A stretch of 64,000 bases of DNA from Streptomyces ardesiacus (GTDB taxonomy: Bacteria > Actinomycetota > Actinomycetes > Streptomycetales > Streptomycetaceae). The stretch covers positions 620,001-684,000 of the forward strand of contig NZ_BEWC01000002.1 of assembly GCF_003112575.1 (NCBI RefSeq), written 5' to 3'. The notes beneath the pieces are model-generated. The model saw only the letters and a list, made by a program, of their open reading frames with translations. It was not told where the DNA came from and did no database searches. Position 1 is the first letter of the stretch. Each line of letters begins with the position of its first letter. Shown here piece by piece: positions 17,127 through 27,586 of the stretch. The position numbers and the translations under genes were made by a program.

Positions 17127-17246
17127 CGCACACTCCCGACCGCAACCGGAACACCGGTTCGAGGCGTCCCCGGTGGCAACACGCTCGGAGCGTAGGCGCG
17201 CATTCCGGCTACCGCGACCGGGGCGGGACGACAGGGAGGGGACACC

Positions 17247-18404
17247 GTGGCGGACACGGACCGGAGAGACACCGGACCGGAAGACGCACCGGGAACCGAT
17301 CCGGAAGCCGGACCGGGAACCGATCCGGAAGACCCACCGGGAACCGATCCGGCAGCCGGGCCGGAAGCTGGACCGAAGGCCGCCGACGGTGCTCGGCCCC
17401 GGTGGAAGAAGCGGCTCCGCCGCATCGCCCTCGCCGTCCTCCTCATCCTCCTCGTCCCTCTCCTCACCGCCGAAGCGGCCCTTCGCGTCACCTACATGGG
17501 TGACCCCGCCGACGGCACGCACACCCGCGACCGCGACGCGATGTGGCTCGGCCACGCCTGGGTCGACGGCCGCAAGACGGACGCGGACCTCACGGCGCTG
17601 GCCCGGGAGCTGAGGACCACCGGCATCCGCGACCTGTACGTCCACACCGGCCCGATGGAGCACGACGGCACGCTGCCCGAGTCCCTCTACCCGAACGCCC
17701 GCCGGTTCGTGGAGGGGGTGCACCGGGAGCTGCCCGGCGTCCGTGTCCAGGCATTCCTCGGCGACGTCCTCGCCACCGAGAGCCCCGACGGCATGCGCCT
17801 GGAGAAGGCGTCGACCCGCGCCGCCGTCGTCGGCTCGGCCCGCCAGGTCCTGGACGCCGGCTACGACGGCGTCCACCTCGACCTGGAACCGCTGCACTCG
17901 GGCGACCGGGACTACCTCTCCCTCCTGGACGACGTCCGCGCCGTCACCCGCGCCCGCGACGCGCGGCTCTCCGTCGCCGCCCACCAGATCGACCCGCTGC
18001 CGGGCTTCCACTCCTTCTGGGGCACGGTCGCCGGACACCCCAAGTGGTGGTCCCAGGAGTTCTTCGGCCAGGTCGCCCGCCGCGTCGACCAGATCGCCGT
18101 CATGTCGTACGACACCATGCAGCCCCTGGAGAGCCTGTACGGCGGCTACGTCGCCCAGCAGACCTCGCTGGCCCTGGAGGCGACCCCGCCGACGACCCAC
18201 CTCCTGATGGGCCTGCCCTTCTACCACGAGAACCGTTTCGGCCACTGGAACCACGCGGAGACCGTCGACGCCGCCGTCCGCGGCGTCCGGCTCGGCCTGT
18301 CCCGCACGGACGCCGGCCGGGAGCGGTTCGGCGTCGCGGCGTACATCGACTTCGCGGCGACGGAGGAGGACTGGGCGTCGTACCGGGACGGCTGGGTCCG
18401 CTAG
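17247..18404 (+). CDS. Membrane-anchored TIM-barrel protein (GH18-like)
   Basis: A 385-residue protein. The N-terminal 45 residues are acidic Pro/Gly-rich repeats (PGTDPEAGPGTDPEDPPGTD). A basic stretch and one membrane segment (about 55-75, LRRIALAVLLILLVPLL) would place the rest outside. The outside part resembles a glycosidase-like barrel: GYDGVHLDLEPL (about 210-221) is similar to the acidic catalytic strand of family 18 hydrolases, and QIAVMSYDTM is similar to a later barrel strand. The classical DxxDxDxE motif is not complete, so catalysis is uncertain. The GTG start has GGGAGGGG six bases upstream. Its stop overlaps the sdhB stop. Confidence 0.8.
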   Translation: MADTDRRDTGPEDAPGTDPEAGPGTDPEDPPGTDPAAGPEAGPKAADGARPRWKKRLRRIALAVLLILLVPLLTAEAALRVTYMGDPADGTHTRDRDAMWLGHAWVDGRKTDADLTALARELRTTGIRDLYVHTGPMEHDGTLPESLYPNARRFVEGVHRELPGVRVQAFLGDVLATESPDGMRLEKASTRAAVVGSARQVLDAGYDGVHLDLEPLHSGDRDYLSLLDDVRAVTRARDARLSVAAHQIDPLPGFHSFWGTVAGHPKWWSQEFFGQVARRVDQIAVMSYDTMQPLESLYGGYVAQQTSLALEATPPTTHLLMGLPFYHENRFGHWNHAETVDAAVRGVRLGLSRTDAGRERFGVAAYIDFAATEEDWASYRDGWVR

Positions 18405-19177
18405 CGGTCCCGGGACCGGCGCCCGATCTTCGACCCCAGCCACACCAGCGGGTCGTACTTGCGGTCGGCGGCCCGTTCCTTCAGCGGGATCAGCGCGTTG
18501 TCCGTGATCCGGATGCCCTCGGGGCAGACCTCCGTGCAGCACTTGGTGATGTTGCAGTAGCCGAGCCCGTGGTCGTCCTGGGCGGCGCGGGACCGGTCGA
18601 GGCCGGTGTCGGCGGCGGCGTCCAGCGGGTGCATGTCCAGTTCGGCGACGCGCATCAGGAAGCGCGGGCCCGCGAAGGCGGGCTTGTTCTCCTCGTGGTC
18701 GCGGACCACGTGGCAGGTGTCCTGGCACAGGAAGCACTCGATGCACTTGCGGAACTCCTGCGAGCGGTCCACGTCCTCCTGCATCATCCGGTACTCGCCC
18801 GGCCCGAGATCGGCGGGCGGCACGAAGGCCGGGACCTCGCGGGCCTTGGTGTAGTTGAACCCGACGTCCGTCACCAGGTCCCGGATCACCGGGAAGGCCC
18901 GCAGCGGCGTGACCGTGATCGTCTCCTCCCGGGAGAACACCGACATGCGGGTCATGCACAGCAGCCGCGGCCGCCCGTTGACCTCCGCCGAGCACGAACC
19001 GCACTTGCCGGCCTTGCAGTTCCAGCGCACCGCGAGGTCGGGGGCCCGGGTGGCCTGGAGGCGGTGGACGATGTCGAGGACCACCTCGCCGTCGTGCACC
19101 TCGACCGTGAAGTCGTGCAGGCCGCCGCCCGCCACGTCACCGCGCCACACCTTGAACCGGGCCTCGTAGCCGCTCAT
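18401..19177 (-). CDS. sdhB: Succinate dehydrogenase iron-sulfur subunit
   Basis: A 258-residue SdhB-type subunit that passes electrons from the flavoprotein to the membrane anchor. The [2Fe-2S] cysteines are in CKAGKCGSC plus a later Cys (RPRLLC, about residues 54-76). The [4Fe-4S] and [3Fe-4S] ligands are in CIECFLCQDTC and CNITKCCTEVCPEG. Its ATG overlaps the sdhA stop by four bases, so translation is probably coupled. It is the last gene of the sdhC-sdhA-sdhB operon. The subunit set resembles the actinobacterial type with a single five-helix cytochrome b. Confidence 0.95.
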   Translation of the reverse strand: MSGYEARFKVWRGDVAGGGLHDFTVEVHDGEVVLDIVHRLQATRAPDLAVRWNCKAGKCGSCSAEVNGRPRLLCMTRMSVFSREETITVTPLRAFPVIRDLVTDVGFNYTKAREVPAFVPPADLGPGEYRMMQEDVDRSQEFRKCIECFLCQDTCHVVRDHEENKPAFAGPRFLMRVAELDMHPLDAAADTGLDRSRAAQDDHGLGYCNITKCCTEVCPEGIRITDNALIPLKERAADRKYDPLVWLGSKIGRRSRDR

Positions 19178-21123
19178 TCGGACAGGCCCTCCAGCTCCTC
19201 GTCGGCGAGGTACTTCACCAGCTCCTCCTTCTCGAAGAGGGCGAGCAGGTCGGGCCGGATCGGCTCGGTGGTCTGCCGCTCCAGGGCGATCCGGCCGCGC
19301 TCGGGGTCCGCCGCGGCGAGGTCGTCCGCCGGGCCGGCCAGGGAGCAGACCAGGTTGACCGGGCGCCAGCGCCGGTCCATCGACGGGTGGTCCTCGCGGG
19401 TGTGCCCGCCGCGCGACTCGGTGCGCTCCAGCGCGGCCCGTGCCACGCACTCGCTGACCAGCAGCATGTTGCGCAGGTCCAGGGCGAGGTGCCAGCCCGG
19501 GTTGAACTGCCGGTGCCCCTCCACCCCGGCCCGGCGGGCCCGCACCCGCAGCTCCGCCAGCTTCTCCAGGGCCTGCTTCATCTCCGCCTCGCGGCGGATG
19601 ATGCCCACCAGGTCGTTCATCGTCTGCTGGAGTTCCTGGTGCAGGGTGTACGGGTTCTCCGGCGGGCCGGCGCCGGGCTCGTGCGCCTCGGCGGAGAAGG
19701 GGCGCAGCGCCTCCGCGGCGGCGGCGTCGACCTGCGCGTCGTCCACCCGGGCACGCGTGCCCTCGTCCGTCCGGCCCGCCGCGTACTCGGCCGCGTACCG
19801 GCCCGCCCGGCGCCCGAACACCAGCAGGTCGGACAGCGAGTTGCCGCCCAGCCGGTTGGAGCCGTGCATGCCGCCCGCCACCTCACCGGCCGCGAACAGA
19901 CCCGGCACCCCGCGGGCGGCGGCGGTGTCGGAGTCGACGGCGATGCCGCCCATCACGTAGTGGCAGGTCGGCCCGACCTCCATCGCCTCCGCCGTGATGT
20001 CCACGTCCGCCAGCTCCTTGAACTGGTGGTACATCGAGGGCAGCCGGCGCCGGATCACGTCGGCGGGCATCCGGGTCGACACGTCCAGGAAGACCCCGCC
20101 GTGCGGCGAGCCCCGGCCCTCCTTCACCTCGGCGTTGATCGCGCGGGCGACCTCGTCGCGGGGCAGCAGCTCGGGCGGGCGCCGGTTGTGGTCCGGGTCG
20201 TCGTACCAGCGGTCGGCCTCCGCCTCGGACTCGGCGTACTTCTCCTTGAAGACGTCCGGGACATAGTCGAACATGAACCGTCTGCCCTCGGAGTTGCGCA
20301 GCACCCCGCCGTCGCCGCGCACCGACTCGGTGACGAGGATGCCCTTCACCGACGGCGGCCAGACCATGCCCGTCGGGTGGAACTGCACGAACTCCATGTT
20401 GAGCAGCGGCGCCCCGGCCAGCAGGGCCAGCGCGTGGCCGTCGCCCGTGTACTCCCACGAGTTCGACGTCACCTTGAACGACTTGCCGATGCCGCCGGTC
20501 GCGATCACCACCGAGGGCGCCCGGAGGACGAGGAAGCGGCCGCTCTCGCGTTCGTAGCCGAACACCCCCGAGACCTTGCGGCCCTCCTTGAGCACGCGGG
20601 TGACCGTGCACTCCTGGAAGACCTTCAGCCGGGACTCGTGGTCCCCGGTCTCGCGGAAGTCCTCCTGCTGGAGCGAGACGATCTTCTGCTGGAGGGTGCG
20701 GATCAGCTCAAGACCCGTACGGTCGCCGACGTGGGCGAGGCGCGGGTACTCGTGGCCGCCGAAGTTGCGCTGCGAGATCCGGCCGTCCCGCGTACGGTCG
20801 AACAGCGCGCCCCAGGTCTCCAGTTCCCACACCCGCTGCGGGGCCTCCTGGGCGTGCAGCTCGGCCATCCGCCACTGGTTGAGGAACTTGCCGCCGCGCA
20901 GCGTGTCGCGGAAGTGGACCTGCCAGTTGTCGCCGGAGTTGACGTTGCCCATGGAGGCGGCGATGCCGCCCTCGGCCATCACGGTGTGCGCCTTGCCGAA
21001 CAGCGACTTGCAGATCACGGCCGTACGGGCGCCCCGCTCGCGGGCCTCGACGGCGGCGCGCAGTCCGGCGCCGCCCGCGCCCACCACGACGACGTCCCAT
21101 TCCTGCCGGTCGGCCACGGACAT
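19174..21123 (-). CDS. sdhA: Succinate dehydrogenase flavoprotein subunit
   Basis: A 649-residue FAD-binding catalytic subunit that oxidises succinate to fumarate. The dinucleotide motif VVVVGAGGAGLRAAVEA is at about residues 11-27. The FAD attachment region includes FGKAHTVMAEGGIAAS. Substrate-binding and proton-shuttle segments (FVQFHPTG, GGVFLDVSTRMP, GLFAAGEVAGGMHGSNRLGG) are present. It overlaps the sdhC stop and the sdhB start. The enzyme links the TCA cycle to the respiratory chain at the plasma membrane. Confidence 0.96.
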   Translation of the reverse strand: MSVADRQEWDVVVVGAGGAGLRAAVEARERGARTAVICKSLFGKAHTVMAEGGIAASMGNVNSGDNWQVHFRDTLRGGKFLNQWRMAELHAQEAPQRVWELETWGALFDRTRDGRISQRNFGGHEYPRLAHVGDRTGLELIRTLQQKIVSLQQEDFRETGDHESRLKVFQECTVTRVLKEGRKVSGVFGYERESGRFLVLRAPSVVIATGGIGKSFKVTSNSWEYTGDGHALALLAGAPLLNMEFVQFHPTGMVWPPSVKGILVTESVRGDGGVLRNSEGRRFMFDYVPDVFKEKYAESEAEADRWYDDPDHNRRPPELLPRDEVARAINAEVKEGRGSPHGGVFLDVSTRMPADVIRRRLPSMYHQFKELADVDITAEAMEVGPTCHYVMGGIAVDSDTAAARGVPGLFAAGEVAGGMHGSNRLGGNSLSDLLVFGRRAGRYAAEYAAGRTDEGTRARVDDAQVDAAAAEALRPFSAEAHEPGAGPPENPYTLHQELQQTMNDLVGIIRREAEMKQALEKLAELRVRARRAGVEGHRQFNPGWHLALDLRNMLLVSECVARAALERTESRGGHTREDHPSMDRRWRPVNLVCSLAGPADDLAAADPERGRIALERQTTEPIRPDLLALFEKEELVKYLADEELEGLSE

Positions 21124-21959
21124 CAGAACAACCTCGGATCGTCGAAGACACCGGACGCGACGAGATACACGTAGAAGTCGGCGAGCGCCACGCTCACCAG
21201 CGACGCCCAGGCGAGCTGCATGTGCCGGGCGTTGAGCCGGCCGGCCCACTGCCACAGCCGGTAGCGCACGGGATGCCGGGAGAAGTGCCTGAGCTTGCCG
21301 CCGACGATGTGCCGGCAGGAGTGGCAGGAGAGGGTGTACGCCCAGATCAGCGCGATGTTGGCCAGGAACACCAGGGTGCCTAGGCCCATGTGGCCCCACG
21401 CGTAGTGCTCGTCGCGGAAGGCGAGCACGGTGTCGTAGGTGAGGATGCCCGCGACCAGGAGCGCCGCGTAGAAGAAGTACCGGTGGACGTTCTGCAGGAT
21501 CAGCGGGAAGCGGGTCTCGCCGGTGTACCTCTTGTGCGGCTCGGCCACCGCGCAGGCCGGCGGGGAGGCCCAGAAGCCCCGGTAGTAGGCCTTGCGGTAG
21601 TAGTAGCAGGTCAGGCGGAAGCCCAGCGGGAAGACCAGAATCAGGATCGCGGGGGAGATGCCCCACCAGGCCCCGAACAGACCCCAGTTGGGCCCCGAGC
21701 GCATCGGCTCGCAGCTCTCCGCCAGACAGGGGGAGTAGAAGGGCGAGACGTAGGGGGCCGCGTAGTAGTCGGAGCCCGCGAAGGCCCGCCAGGTCGAGTA
21801 GACGACGAAGGCCAGCAGGCCCGCCGCGGTGGCGGTCGGCGCCAGCCACCAGCGGTCGGTGCGCAGGTGCCGGGCGCGGATGGCGGCACGCGTCGGGGTG
21901 TGGACGCCGCCGCCCGGGGGACGGTCATCGGTGGCTGGAGGTTCGGTACCAGTGGCCAC
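21123..21959 (-). CDS. sdhC: Succinate dehydrogenase membrane anchor (cytochrome b)
   Basis: A 278-residue membrane protein with about five hydrophobic segments, as expected for a fused C/D-type cytochrome b anchor. Conserved His-containing blocks (FPLILQNVHRYFFYAALL, ALIWAYTLSCHSCRHIVGG) are candidate heme ligands. It receives electrons from SdhB and reduces menaquinone. The GTG start, MATGTEPPATDD, has GGAG eight bases upstream. The stop overlaps the sdhA start (TGATG). Confidence 0.9.
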   Translation of the reverse strand: MATGTEPPATDDRPPGGGVHTPTRAAIRARHLRTDRWWLAPTATAAGLLAFVVYSTWRAFAGSDYYAAPYVSPFYSPCLAESCEPMRSGPNWGLFGAWWGISPAILILVFPLGFRLTCYYYRKAYYRGFWASPPACAVAEPHKRYTGETRFPLILQNVHRYFFYAALLVAGILTYDTVLAFRDEHYAWGHMGLGTLVFLANIALIWAYTLSCHSCRHIVGGKLRHFSRHPVRYRLWQWAGRLNARHMQLAWASLVSVALADFYVYLVASGVFDDPRLF

Positions 21960-22018
21960 TGGGCGACTCCGGTCGGTCGGGTCGGGTGGAGGGCCGGTCG
22001 CTCGTCCCGGAGCGGGCC

Positions 22019-22306
22019 CTAGGGGGCGCGGCGGTCGCGGGCGCCGAGCCCCTCGTCGTCCGAGTCCGTCCACAGCGAGCCGTCGTACGGCGTGTCGGGG
22101 ATCGGTACGAGGTCCGGGCGCTTGGGCGCGTCCGGTGCGGCAACCGCGGCCCGCAGCAGCGCGAGGCTCTCGCGCAGGTGGTCGGCGTCGGTGCGGACCC
22201 GGCGTACCTCCAGGCCGCCGCCCAGCCGCTGTTCCAGCCGGGTCACCGTCCGGGACAGCTCGTCGAGGCTGCGCTGCACGGAGGACAGATCGTCGTGCAC
22301 GGACAA
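22019..22306 (-). CDS. Small coiled-coil protein upstream of sdhC
   Basis: A 95-residue protein. Residues about 5-55 form a predicted coiled coil (LDELSRTVTRLEQRLGGGLE), and the tail is acidic and Pro-rich. It lies upstream of sdhC on the same strand, with a gap of about 60 bases, so it may be co-transcribed. I recall similar small proteins at this place in other Streptomyces but know no function. Confidence 0.7.
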   Translation of the reverse strand: MSVHDDLSSVQRSLDELSRTVTRLEQRLGGGLEVRRVRTDADHLRESLALLRAAVAAPDAPKRPDLVPIPDTPYDGSLWTDSDDEGLGARDRRAP

Positions 22307-22619
22307 GACGTGACCTCGCTTCTGTCGGACACGGCGGCACAGCCGCCGGGCCGGGCTCGGGGGGCCAAGCTCTCGCGCCTGAGAGTGTCGCGCGTCACAC
22401 CGGCCGCTGGGAAGGGACGTGCAGCGATTGGCCGGGGCGCGCCGGCGCGCCGCGCGCCGGTGGCGTTGGGCCGCGCGGGTGAGCTTGCGGACCGCCGTCG
22501 CCGTGTCTCCCGGCGTCGCCGAACTGTTTCCCCTTCAGTGGCCGCATCCCCGTCCGGATACAAATGATCAACTTGAATACCGCAAATCCGGCAAACGCGG
22601 CCTTCCGGAGGTAGCAGAG
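22307..22619. other. Divergent intergenic region
   Basis: This space separates the divergent coiled-coil/sdh operon and the family 5 binding-protein gene. It must hold promoters in both directions. No -10/-35 pair was convincing. The last 60 bases are richer in A and T (ACAAATGATCAACTTGAATA), which fits a promoter for the binding-protein gene. Confidence 0.45.
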
Positions 22620-24911
22620 ATGTCCCACGTCGGCGTCGGCCCGCGCGCGGTCGCGCGTTCGGCCGCCTTCCTCACCGCGGGCGTCCTCGCGGTTCCCGCG
22701 CTGGCCGGCTGCACCTCCGAGGAACCGTCGAGCAAGCCGCTCGCCGCACAGGACGTCGCCTCCGCGGCCCGCGCCTCCGTCTCCGACGGCGGCACCCTGC
22801 GCTGGGCCGTGGACTCCGTGCCGGACACGCTGAACACCTTCCAGTCCGACGCCGACGCCACCACGACCCGCGTCGCCCAGGCCGTGCTGCCCTCGATGTA
22901 CCGGATGGACGAGAAGGGCGGCCCGGCGCGCAACCCCGACTACCTGGAGTCGGCCGAGGTCGTCGACACCGAGCCCAAGCAGGTCGTCGTCTACAAGCTG
23001 AACCAGCAGGCCGTCTGGAGCGACGGCCGGGAGATCGGCGCCGCGGACTTCGCCGCCCAGTGGCGCGCGCTGTCCGGCAAGGACAGCGCATACTGGACCG
23101 CCCGCAACGCCGGCTACGACCGCATCGAGAAGATCGAGCGCGGCGCCAACGACCTCGAGGTCAAGGTCACCTTCAGCCGGCCCTACGCGGACTGGAAGGC
23201 CCTCTTCTCGCCCCTGTACCCGAAGGACGTCATGGGCACCCCGGACGCCTTCAACGACGGCGCGCGCCGCACCCTCAAGGTCACCGCGGGACCCTTCGCG
23301 GTCAAGAAGGTCGACGCCGGGGCCGACCAGGTCGTCCTCACCGGCAACCCCCGCTGGTGGGGCAGCCCGGCGAAGCTGGAGAAGATCGTGCTGCGCGCCG
23401 TGCCCCGCGACAAGCGGGTGTCCGAACTGGCCGCCGGCAAGCTCGACCTCGCGGAGATCGACCCGGAGACCGCCGACGAGGTCACCCTGGCCGCCGCGCC
23501 CCGGGACCCGGCCACCGGCACCCCGCTCATGGGCCCGCAGGGCTCCCCGGCCGCGGGCGCGCAGGGCAGGTCCGCCGCCGAGGCACTGCGCTCCTGGGCC
23601 GTCGCCAACGGCTCCGACGAGGAGGCCGCCGAGGAGGAGGTGCTCGCCCGCGAGGAGCGGCGCGAGGCCGAGGCGAAGGCCCAGCGCCGACGGCAGGCGC
23701 TGAGCGGCTACGAGGTCCGCAAGTCGCTGGAGCCCGCCTACACCCAGCTCGCCCTCAACGGCTCCGACGGCCCCCTCGCCGACGAGCGGGTCCGCAGGGC
23801 CGTCGCCCGCGCCCTGGACCGCCAGAAGCTGGCCAGGACGGTCCTGAAGCCGCTCGGCCTGCCCGCCGAGCCCGTGGGCAGCCACCTCGCCCTGTCCGGC
23901 CAGCCCGCCTATGCCGACGGCAGCGGGGCGCTGGGTGAACCCAACGCCAAGGAGGCCCGGGCCCTGCTCGCGGACGCCGGGTGGGTGCCGGGCGGCCCGG
24001 TGAAGGAGAAGGACGGGGCGGAGAAGGCGGCCGGCGCCGAGAAGGCGGAGGACGAGGGCGAGGGCAAGGACAAGGCCAAGGAGAAGTCCGAGGGCGACGA
24101 CGACGGCACGTACATCGTCGGCGAGGACGACAAGGGCGGCGACGGCGAGGGCGGCGACGACAAGGGCGACGACGGCAAGAACAAGGACGGCGACGGCGGC
24201 GACGAGGAGAGCGGCGAGAAGCACAGCAGCGGCAAGAACACCGCGCAGGGCGGCGCCCCCGGCGCCTACGCCCCCAAGGGCACCGCGGCCCCGGCCGGCT
24301 CCGTGGCGGCCCCGCTCGCCAAGGACGGCAAGGCGCTCACCCTGCGCTTCGTGCTCCCCTCGGGCCCCGGCTCCGAGACCCTGCGCACCGTGGCCGACCG
24401 CATCACGGGCATGCTGAAGAAGATCGGCATCGGCACCAGGATCAGCAAGGTGTCCGACGAGAGCTACTTCAAGGACCACATCGCCGCCGGCGAGTACGAC
24501 CTGGCGCTCTACTCCTGGCCCGCCTCCGCCTTCCCCGCCACCGACGCCCGCCCCATCTACGCCAAGCCCGTCCCGGCCGCCGACGGTTCCCTGAACGTCG
24601 CCCAGAACTACACCCGGGTCGGCACCGACCAGGTCGACCAGCTCTTCGACCGGGCCATGACCACCCTGGACCAGAAGGAGGCGCGGGACCTGCTGCGCAA
24701 GGCCGACTCGCGGATCTGGGCGGCGGCCGGCTCCATCCCGCTCTACCAGCGCCCCCAGCTCACGGTGGCCCGCAAGAACCTCGCCAACGCGGGTGCCTTC
24801 GGCTTCGGGACGCCGGTCTACGAGGACATGGGCTTCCTGAAGAAGGGCGCCCAGGGCTCCCGGCCCTCGGCCCCGGCGGCCTCCTCGCCCACGTCCTCGC
24901 CCGCCTCCTGA
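22620..24911 (+). CDS. Family 5 solute-binding lipoprotein with charged insert
   Basis: A 763-residue extracellular binding protein of the peptide/opine/nickel type. The signal peptide ends in the lipobox LAGC (about residue 31). The SBP_bac_5 fold starts with GGTLRWAVDSVPDTLNTFQ and includes NGSDGPLADERVRRAVARAL and the C-terminal DARPIYAKPVP region. It is some 200 residues longer than usual because of two inserts: an Ala/Glu/Arg stretch (about 315-365) and a segment of about 90 residues made almost only of Lys, Asp, Glu and Gly (about 462-545). The ATG has GGAGG eight bases upstream. No permease or ATPase gene is adjacent, so it is an orphan binding protein. Ligand unknown. Confidence 0.88.
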   Translation: MSHVGVGPRAVARSAAFLTAGVLAVPALAGCTSEEPSSKPLAAQDVASAARASVSDGGTLRWAVDSVPDTLNTFQSDADATTTRVAQAVLPSMYRMDEKGGPARNPDYLESAEVVDTEPKQVVVYKLNQQAVWSDGREIGAADFAAQWRALSGKDSAYWTARNAGYDRIEKIERGANDLEVKVTFSRPYADWKALFSPLYPKDVMGTPDAFNDGARRTLKVTAGPFAVKKVDAGADQVVLTGNPRWWGSPAKLEKIVLRAVPRDKRVSELAAGKLDLAEIDPETADEVTLAAAPRDPATGTPLMGPQGSPAAGAQGRSAAEALRSWAVANGSDEEAAEEEVLAREERREAEAKAQRRRQALSGYEVRKSLEPAYTQLALNGSDGPLADERVRRAVARALDRQKLARTVLKPLGLPAEPVGSHLALSGQPAYADGSGALGEPNAKEARALLADAGWVPGGPVKEKDGAEKAAGAEKAEDEGEGKDKAKEKSEGDDDGTYIVGEDDKGGDGEGGDDKGDDGKNKDGDGGDEESGEKHSSGKNTAQGGAPGAYAPKGTAAPAGSVAAPLAKDGKALTLRFVLPSGPGSETLRTVADRITGMLKKIGIGTRISKVSDESYFKDHIAAGEYDLALYSWPASAFPATDARPIYAKPVPAADGSLNVAQNYTRVGTDQVDQLFDRAMTTLDQKEARDLLRKADSRIWAAAGSIPLYQRPQLTVARKNLANAGAFGFGTPVYEDMGFLKKGAQGSRPSAPAASSPTSSPAS

Positions 24912-25042
24912 CCCTCCCGGCAAGCCGCAGCCCCCAACGCCCCGTACCATTGGGTGAGGCCGTGGCATGTACCGCCCGGCAGGCCCGAGTGACACGGACG
25001 TCCGCGAGGGTCGTCATCACACCCTCCGGGAGTACGCCTCAT

Positions 25043-26959
<1,917 letters not shown>

Positions 26960-26976
26960 CCGGCCCGACGGGGCCG

Positions 26977-27033
26977 CACGACGAACGGCACCGCCCACCA
27001 CGCGAGTCGTGGTGGCCGGTGCCGTTCGTCGTG
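26977..27033 (+). terminator. Intrinsic terminator after typA
   Basis: Arms of 26 bases with a single mismatch around the loop CGAGT begin 18 bases after the typA stop. There is no T-run, as is usual in Streptomyces. Confidence 0.85.
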
Positions 27034-27586
27034 GTGTCGGTGCGGGCCGACGGGGGCGTAGGGAAAACCCTAGACTTCCGGGCAAGGCGACGCGCGGCGG
27101 CCGGGGCCGCACTAACCTGCGCGGGAACACTCCGCCCGAGACGCCGCCGGGGCGTCCCGCCGGGGCCGGCCGACGTGTGCGACACAGGCACCGGGCACGG
27201 AACAGCCCATCGGGGCAGCTTGCACCCGGCACACGGTACGCGCAATCAATTTCTTTCGGGCAGGCGTCCGTTATACGGACAGTCACCTCCGTTAGATGTG
27301 TAACAAGTCCGTTTCGCAGCGATCTCGCACCAAACCCTTTGTCCGGATTTTGAAAGATCTGGCCCCTATCTGTGATCGAACCGAGACCTCGAACCTGTGG
27401 TTCGTTCCCCTGAACATGGCAGATAGTTAGGCGCGTAGAGCTCGGACGAACGGGTCACGCGCTGACGGCGCCGACTTACGAGCGTGGGGGCACCTGACGA
27501 TCTCCGGCACCGACGACGGGCGGTGGGCGGTGAGATGACATGTGCTCCTCTTTGCGGTGAACCAATGGACTCATGAGGAGGAACCC
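27034..27586 (+). promoter_or_regulatory. Long leader/promoter region of the bldK-type operon
   Basis: About 550 bases without a gene. The second half is unusually A/T-rich for this genome, as expected for a control region. A perfect palindrome GTCCGT-tat-ACGGAC lies at 27266-27280 and is a candidate regulator site. No -10/-35 pair was convincing enough to place a start site. Confidence 0.5.
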
